Shown here: positions 1-5,460 of the stretch, piece after piece
How the letters are laid out: every line of letters begins with the position of its first letter
Position numbering within the stretch: position 1 is the first letter of the stretch
Source of the DNA: Chromatiales bacterium
Lineage (GTDB): Bacteria > Pseudomonadota > Gammaproteobacteria > Thiohalospirales > Thiohalospiraceae
Length of the DNA stretch: 5,460 bases
Assembly: GCA_026984715.1 (NCBI GenBank)
Contig: JALSRO010000030.1
Span: 1 to 5,460, forward strand
Direction of reading: 5' to 3'
Program-made: the position numbers and the translations under genes
Notes under the pieces: model-generated
Seen by the model: the letters and a program-made list of their open reading frames with translations, nothing else
Told to the model about the DNA's origin: nothing
Database searches by the model: none

Positions 1-149
1 ACCAGTTCAAGGGCATGAAAGGAGGTCTATGCCAAACGGGAAGGTTCGAACACCTTGCGATAGATAGGTGTACCGATAAAGAGCAGGGGGTAAATGGCCC
101 TCTTCGACACAAAAGGGTCGAGTTCTAGAGCTAGCTGAGCGTTTTCTGC
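1..149. other. Unassigned DNA beyond the operon terminator
   Basis: I recognise no gene here; glmU, which follows atpC in some gammaproteobacteria, is not seen. The stretch is less GC-rich than the atp genes by eye. On the plus strand a frame is open from the window edge (base 3) to a TAG at 126-128, with an internal ATG at 15 giving 37 residues (MKGGLCQTGRFEHLAIDR...). A good Shine-Dalgarno-like AAAGGAGGT lies at 18-26, just before an ATG at 29 that opens only 12 codons. A short palindrome (AAGGT 41-45 with ACCTT 52-56) surrounds TTCGAA but does not fold as a tRNA T-arm. It could be the 3' end of a convergent plus-strand gene or simply non-coding. Confidence 0.4.
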
Positions 150-183
150 AAAATATGAAAAAGGAGAGGCAGCCCTCTCCTTT
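150..183 (-). terminator. Intrinsic (rho-independent) terminator of the atp operon
   Basis: Read on the minus strand, AAAGGAGAGG (183-174) pairs perfectly with CCTCTCCTTT (169-160) around a 4-nt loop GCTG. The inner eight base pairs are GC-rich. The 3' arm runs straight into a U-rich tail (TTTTTCATATTTT, 162-150). The position, 45 nt beyond the atpC stop, fits the end of the operon transcript. On the plus strand the same hairpin is followed only by a broken T tract (TTTCCAGTTTCTT), so any termination in that direction would be weaker. Confidence 0.9.
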
Positions 184-228
184 CCAGTTTCTTGATAGAT
201 CAACCCGACAATCGGACGAGCAAGAGGT

Positions 229-657
229 TCAGCCGCCCCCCATACGCTTGCGCAGGCGCTGAATGGTCTGCAGCTGGGCCGCCGCTTCTGCCAGCTCCGC
301 CTGCGCCCGGGCGTAGTCAATCTCGCTCTTCTTGTCCTTCAGGGCCTGCTCGGCGCGATTCTTGGCTTCCAGCGCCGCCGCCTCGTCCAGATCTGCCGCC
401 CGCACAGCTGTGTCTGACAGGATGGTTACCGTATGTGGCTGAACCTCCAGCACACCACCGGATATATAGTAATACTCCTCCTCCCCGCTACCGGTGGTAA
501 CCTTGACCTCGCCCGCGCGCAACGTGGACAGAAGCGGGGCATGACGCGGCATGATCCCCACCTCCCCCATCTCTGCGGGGGCCAGGAGAAACTGCGCAGG
601 CCCAGAGAAGATCTCCAGCTCGGCGCTGACGATGTCAACATGCATGGTCATGGCCAT
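229..657 (-). CDS. atpC: F1Fo ATP synthase subunit epsilon
   Basis: Epsilon binds the foot of gamma next to the c-ring and, through its mobile C-terminal helices, inhibits ATP hydrolysis. The 142 residues compare with 139 in E. coli. The N-terminal beta-sandwich has [13 protein letters not shown] at 31-43 and SGGVLEVQP at 66-74. The C-terminal helix-hairpin domain runs from about residue 88 to the end, so the inhibitory arm is present in full, with a short Gly-Gly-Gly tail. Three in-frame ATGs occur as codons 1, 3 and 5. The first (657) is preferred because [13 protein letters not shown] copies the E. coli start MAMTYHLDVVSAE and because GGGAG lies 6 nt upstream. It is the last gene of the operon; a terminator follows its TGA stop after 45 nt. 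Confidence 0.97.
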   Translation of the reverse strand: MAMTMHVDIVSAELEIFSGPAQFLLAPAEMGEVGIMPRHAPLLSTLRAGEVKVTTGSGEEEYYYISGGVLEVQPHTVTILSDTAVRAADLDEAAALEAKNRAEQALKDKKSEIDYARAQAELAEAAAQLQTIQRLRKRMGGG

Positions 658-663
658 ATGCTA

Positions 664-668
664 CTCCC
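664..668 (-). promoter_or_regulatory. Ribosome binding site of atpC (start-deciding)
   Basis: GGGAG ends 6 nt before the ATG at 657. The ATGs at codons 3 and 5 would be spaced 12 and 18 nt from it, which is too far, so this site favours the first ATG among three closely spaced in-frame candidates. Confidence 0.7.
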
Positions 669-673
669 GCAGG

Positions 674-2116
<1,443 letters not shown>

Positions 2117-2977
2117 CTATACCGCTGCGGCGCCGCTCACGATCTCGGACAGCTCCTGCGTAATGGCGGCCTGGCGTGCCTTGTTGTATACCAGTTGCAG
2201 ATCCTTGATGAGCTCGCCGGCGTTGTCGGATGCGCTCTTCATGGCAACCATGCGGGCCGCCATCTCGCAGGCGATGTTCTCCACCACCCCTTGGTAGACC
2301 TGGGATTCGATGAAGCGCATAAGCAATCCATCCAGCACCACCTTGGCATCCGGCTCGTAGAGATAGTCCCAGTGATGCTTGAGCTCCTCGTCATCGACCG
2401 CCTCGACCGGCAGTAGCTGCTGCACATCCGGCCGTTGTGTCATGGTATTGACGAAGTTGTTCTGCAGCAGGATCAGCCGATCGATCCGTCCCTCGTAATA
2501 GGCATCCAGCATCACCTTGACCGGGCCTATCAGATCGGTGAGCTTGGGCCGGTCGCCCAGATGGGTCACCTCACTGACGATGTTTGCCCCGAGGCGCTTG
2601 ACGAACCCCAGCCCCTTGTTTCCAATCACGCAGACATCCAGCTCAGCCCCCTTGTCACTCCACCCCTTCATCGTCTTGACGGCGGTACGGAACAGATTGA
2701 CATTGAGACCGCCGCACAGCCCGCGATCGCTGGAGATGAGGATGAAACCAACCCGCTTCACCTCTCTCTCTAAGAGGAAAGGGTGCTGATATTCGGGATG
2801 TGCATTGGCCAGGTGGCCTATGACATTACGAATCTTCTGAGCATAGGGCCGCGAAGCGAACATGCGATCCTGGGCGCGGCGCATCTTGCTCGCCGCTACC
2901 ATCTCCATGGCCTTGGTTATCTTCTGTGTATTCTGAATACTCTTTATCTGAGTACGTATTTCCTTAGCACCGGCCAT
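2117..2977 (-). CDS. atpG: F1Fo ATP synthase subunit gamma
   Basis: Gamma is the central rotor shaft: its N- and C-terminal helices form a coiled coil inside the alpha3 beta3 ring, and its turning drives the conformational changes that make ATP. The 286 residues compare with 287 in E. coli. The N-terminal helix has the conserved [18 protein letters not shown] at residues 19-36, the Rossmann-like middle domain has [11 protein letters not shown] at 82-92, and the C-terminal helix ends with the family signature [17 protein letters not shown] at 267-283. There is no plant- or cyanobacteria-type regulatory insertion in the middle domain. The ATG at 2977 follows GAGG at 2989-2986, spaced 8 nt, and gives the usual MAGAKEIR start. 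The TAG stop is followed by an unusually long 66-nt gap before atpD. Confidence 0.98.
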   Translation of the reverse strand: MAGAKEIRTQIKSIQNTQKITKAMEMVAASKMRRAQDRMFASRPYAQKIRNVIGHLANAHPEYQHPFLLEREVKRVGFILISSDRGLCGGLNVNLFRTAVKTMKGWSDKGAELDVCVIGNKGLGFVKRLGANIVSEVTHLGDRPKLTDLIGPVKVMLDAYYEGRIDRLILLQNNFVNTMTQRPDVQQLLPVEAVDDEELKHHWDYLYEPDAKVVLDGLLMRFIESQVYQGVVENIACEMAARMVAMKSASDNAGELIKDLQLVYNKARQAAITQELSEIVSGAAAV

Positions 2978-2991
2978 CGGTTACGCCTCGC

Positions 2992-4533
<1,542 letters not shown>

Positions 4534-4541
4534 TTTGTTTA

Positions 4542-4547
4542 TCCTCT
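4542..4547 (-). promoter_or_regulatory. Ribosome binding site of atpA
   Basis: AGAGGA lies 8 nt before the atpA ATG at 4533, inside the 26-nt atpH-atpA gap. It is followed by an A-rich spacer (TAAACAAA), which should leave the site unstructured and well translated. Confidence 0.7.
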
Positions 4548-4559
4548 ATTCGGCACGCC

Positions 4560-5096
4560 CTAGCGCAACAGCACATGGGCCAAACGATCCAGTTGCCCCT
4601 TGGCCGAGCCATCAATCACCAGGTCCCCGGCACGGATCACCGCGCCACCCAGCAAACTCTCATCGACCCTGCACTCCAGCACGACCTCACGTCCCAACCG
4701 CTTCTTGAGGGCGGCGGCAATCGCCTCCTGCTGGCTTTTGTCGAGGGATTGCGCCGAGATCACCTCCGCGCTCATCACGCCCTCCGCTTCTGCACGGGCC
4801 TTTTCATAGAGCTCGGCTATCTCCGGCAGCAGATCGAGACGATCGTTTTCGATCAGTGTGGCAATGAAGTTCTTTCCCTGCTCATTCAGCTTTTCACCGC
4901 ACAGCTCGCCGAACAATCCACTCAACTGCGTGGCATCGATCCTGGGGTTTCCAATGAGTGCGCTCATCTCCGGGTTGCTGGCAATGGCAGCACACAGTTG
5001 CAGCGTCTCGGACCAGCTCTTCAGCTCCCCCTGCTGTTGCGCCAGCTGAAATACCGCTTCAGCATAAGGTCGGGCAATCGTGGTTTTTTCAGCCAT
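4560..5096 (-). CDS. atpH: F1Fo ATP synthase subunit delta
   Basis: Delta (OSCP homologue) sits on top of the alpha3 beta3 ring and ties it to the b-subunit dimer. The 178 residues compare with 177 in E. coli. The N-terminal helical domain carries the family signature ARPYAEAVF at residues 8-16. The C-terminal domain ends with the delta signature LGGAVIRAGDLVIDGS at 149-164, followed by KGQLDRLAHVLL. The ATG at 5096 is chosen because MAEKTTIARPYAEAVF matches the E. coli N-terminus in spacing. The upstream Shine-Dalgarno is poor: GGGTGG overlaps the end of atpF and lies over 10 nt from the ATG. Translation probably depends partly on ribosomes finishing atpF 16 nt upstream (inference). The TAG stop is 26 nt before atpA. 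The protein has no unusual features. Confidence 0.97.
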   Translation of the reverse strand: MAEKTTIARPYAEAVFQLAQQQGELKSWSETLQLCAAIASNPEMSALIGNPRIDATQLSGLFGELCGEKLNEQGKNFIATLIENDRLDLLPEIAELYEKARAEAEGVMSAEVISAQSLDKSQQEAIAAALKKRLGREVVLECRVDESLLGGAVIRAGDLVIDGSAKGQLDRLAHVLLR

Positions 5097-5112
5097 GGGT
5101 AATCAGACCACC

Positions 5113-5460
5113 CTATATCTGAGCGACCAGATCGGTCAGCAGCTTCTGATGGGCCTTCGGGTCAACCTCTTTCTCCAGCACCCGCTCGGCTCCGGCTACA
5201 GCCAGCGAGACCACCTGGCCTCTCAGCTGCTCCCTGGCGCGATTGGCCTCCTGCTCGATCTCCGCGTTGGCGGCCGCCAGCAGGCGCTCACCTTCGGTTC
5301 GGGCGCTCTCCTTGGCCTCCTCCACGATCTCGCCAGCACGCTTCTGGGCCTGGGCGATGATCTCGGCTGCCTGCTGCTTCGCTTCGGCGATCTTCTCCGC
5401 CGCGCGCTTGCGGGCCAACTCTTGCTCATGTTCGCCACGCTCCGCAGCTGCCAGTCCGTC
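5113..5460 (-). CDS. atpF: F1Fo ATP synthase subunit b (peripheral stalk), 5'-truncated by window edge
   Basis: Subunit b forms the dimeric peripheral stalk that joins the membrane Fo sector to delta and the alpha/beta ring and stops the ring turning with the rotor. The frame is open from the last base of the window to a TAG at 5115-5113, giving 115 residues. Visible residues begin DGLAAAER, which lines up with about residue 42 of the 156-residue E. coli protein (DGLASAER), so about 41 residues, including the membrane anchor, lie outside. What remains is a highly charged Ala/Glu/Lys/Arg-rich coiled coil, then the conserved C-terminal block [13 protein letters not shown] that resembles E. coli VAGAEKIIERSVD and contacts delta. 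The TTG at 5418 is an internal Leu codon, since homology continues upstream of it, and should not be taken as the start. The stop is 16 nt before atpH. Identity is firm from homology plus gene order. Confidence 0.95.
   Translation of the reverse strand, partial: DGLAAAERGEHEQELARKRAAEKIAEAKQQAAEIIAQAQKRAGEIVEEAKESARTEGERLLAAANAEIEQEANRAREQLRGQVVSLAVAGAERVLEKEVDPKAHQKLLTDLVAQI

Noticed and set aside
41..56. GGTTCGAA motif resembling a tRNA T-loop
   Set aside because: The flanking bases do not make a 5-bp stem around a 7-nt TTCGAAY loop, and no acceptor, D or anticodon arms are found nearby. It is a simple palindrome.
117..140. Palindromic run with TCTAGA and AGCTAGCT
   Set aside because: The repeats are short, overlapping and imperfect, and no direct repeats or element ends accompany them. 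It is not enough for an operator or mobile-element end.
27..320. 97-codon minus-strand frame overlapping the end of atpC
   Set aside because: It starts inside atpC in another frame and runs through the terminator hairpin, so it would not be transcribed in full. Its residues are not recognised.
4575..5102. 175-codon plus-strand open frame opposite atpH
   Set aside because: It mirrors atpH almost exactly, has no recognisable motif, and the delta subunit on the other strand explains the sequence completely.
5416..5418. TTG as the start of a short atpF
   Set aside because: Residues upstream of it ([14 protein letters not shown]) continue the homology to the b subunit, and the membrane anchor is still missing. 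The gene is cut by the window edge.

Overview
The window holds the distal two-thirds of a bacterial F-type (F1Fo) ATP synthase operon. All genes lie on the minus strand, so in transcription order (high to low coordinate) they read atpF (5' end cut off by the window edge), atpH, atpA, atpG, atpD, atpC. This is the standard order of the atpIBEFHAGDC operon; atpI, atpB, atpE and the start of atpF would lie beyond position 5460. No gene is broken, frameshifted, inserted into or rearranged.

The proteins look gammaproteobacterial. Recalled from memory, the E. coli subunits match in length to within one to three residues (alpha 513 against 513, beta 458 against 460, gamma 286 against 287, delta 178 against 177, epsilon 142 against 139). 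Long blocks of alpha and beta are near-identical to E. coli, and the epsilon N-terminus begins MAMT as in E. coli. A free-living or symbiotic non-enteric gammaproteobacterium fits, but genus cannot be fixed from this locus.

Layout: 5460-5113 is the peripheral-stalk b subunit (partial); 5096-4560 is delta; 4533-2992 is alpha; 2977-2117 is gamma; 2050-674 is beta; 657-229 is epsilon. Gaps are 14-26 nt except the 66-nt atpG-atpD gap, which contains a strong but oddly placed Shine-Dalgarno sequence and a tiny reading frame. A clear intrinsic terminator sits at 183-150, 45 nt past the atpC stop. The remaining ~149 bases at the low-coordinate end contain no gene I can identify, only weakly supported small frames.

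Together the genes encode the whole F1 sector (alpha3 beta3 gamma delta epsilon) plus the cytoplasmic part of the b stalk. Proton (or possibly sodium) flow through the membrane Fo turns the gamma-epsilon rotor inside the alpha3 beta3 ring, where ATP is made. The b2-delta stalk holds the ring still. The ion used cannot be read here because subunits a and c are outside the window.

I found no undescribed system. This is a conserved housekeeping operon, and the few findings listed are small and regulatory or about unexplained flanking DNA.
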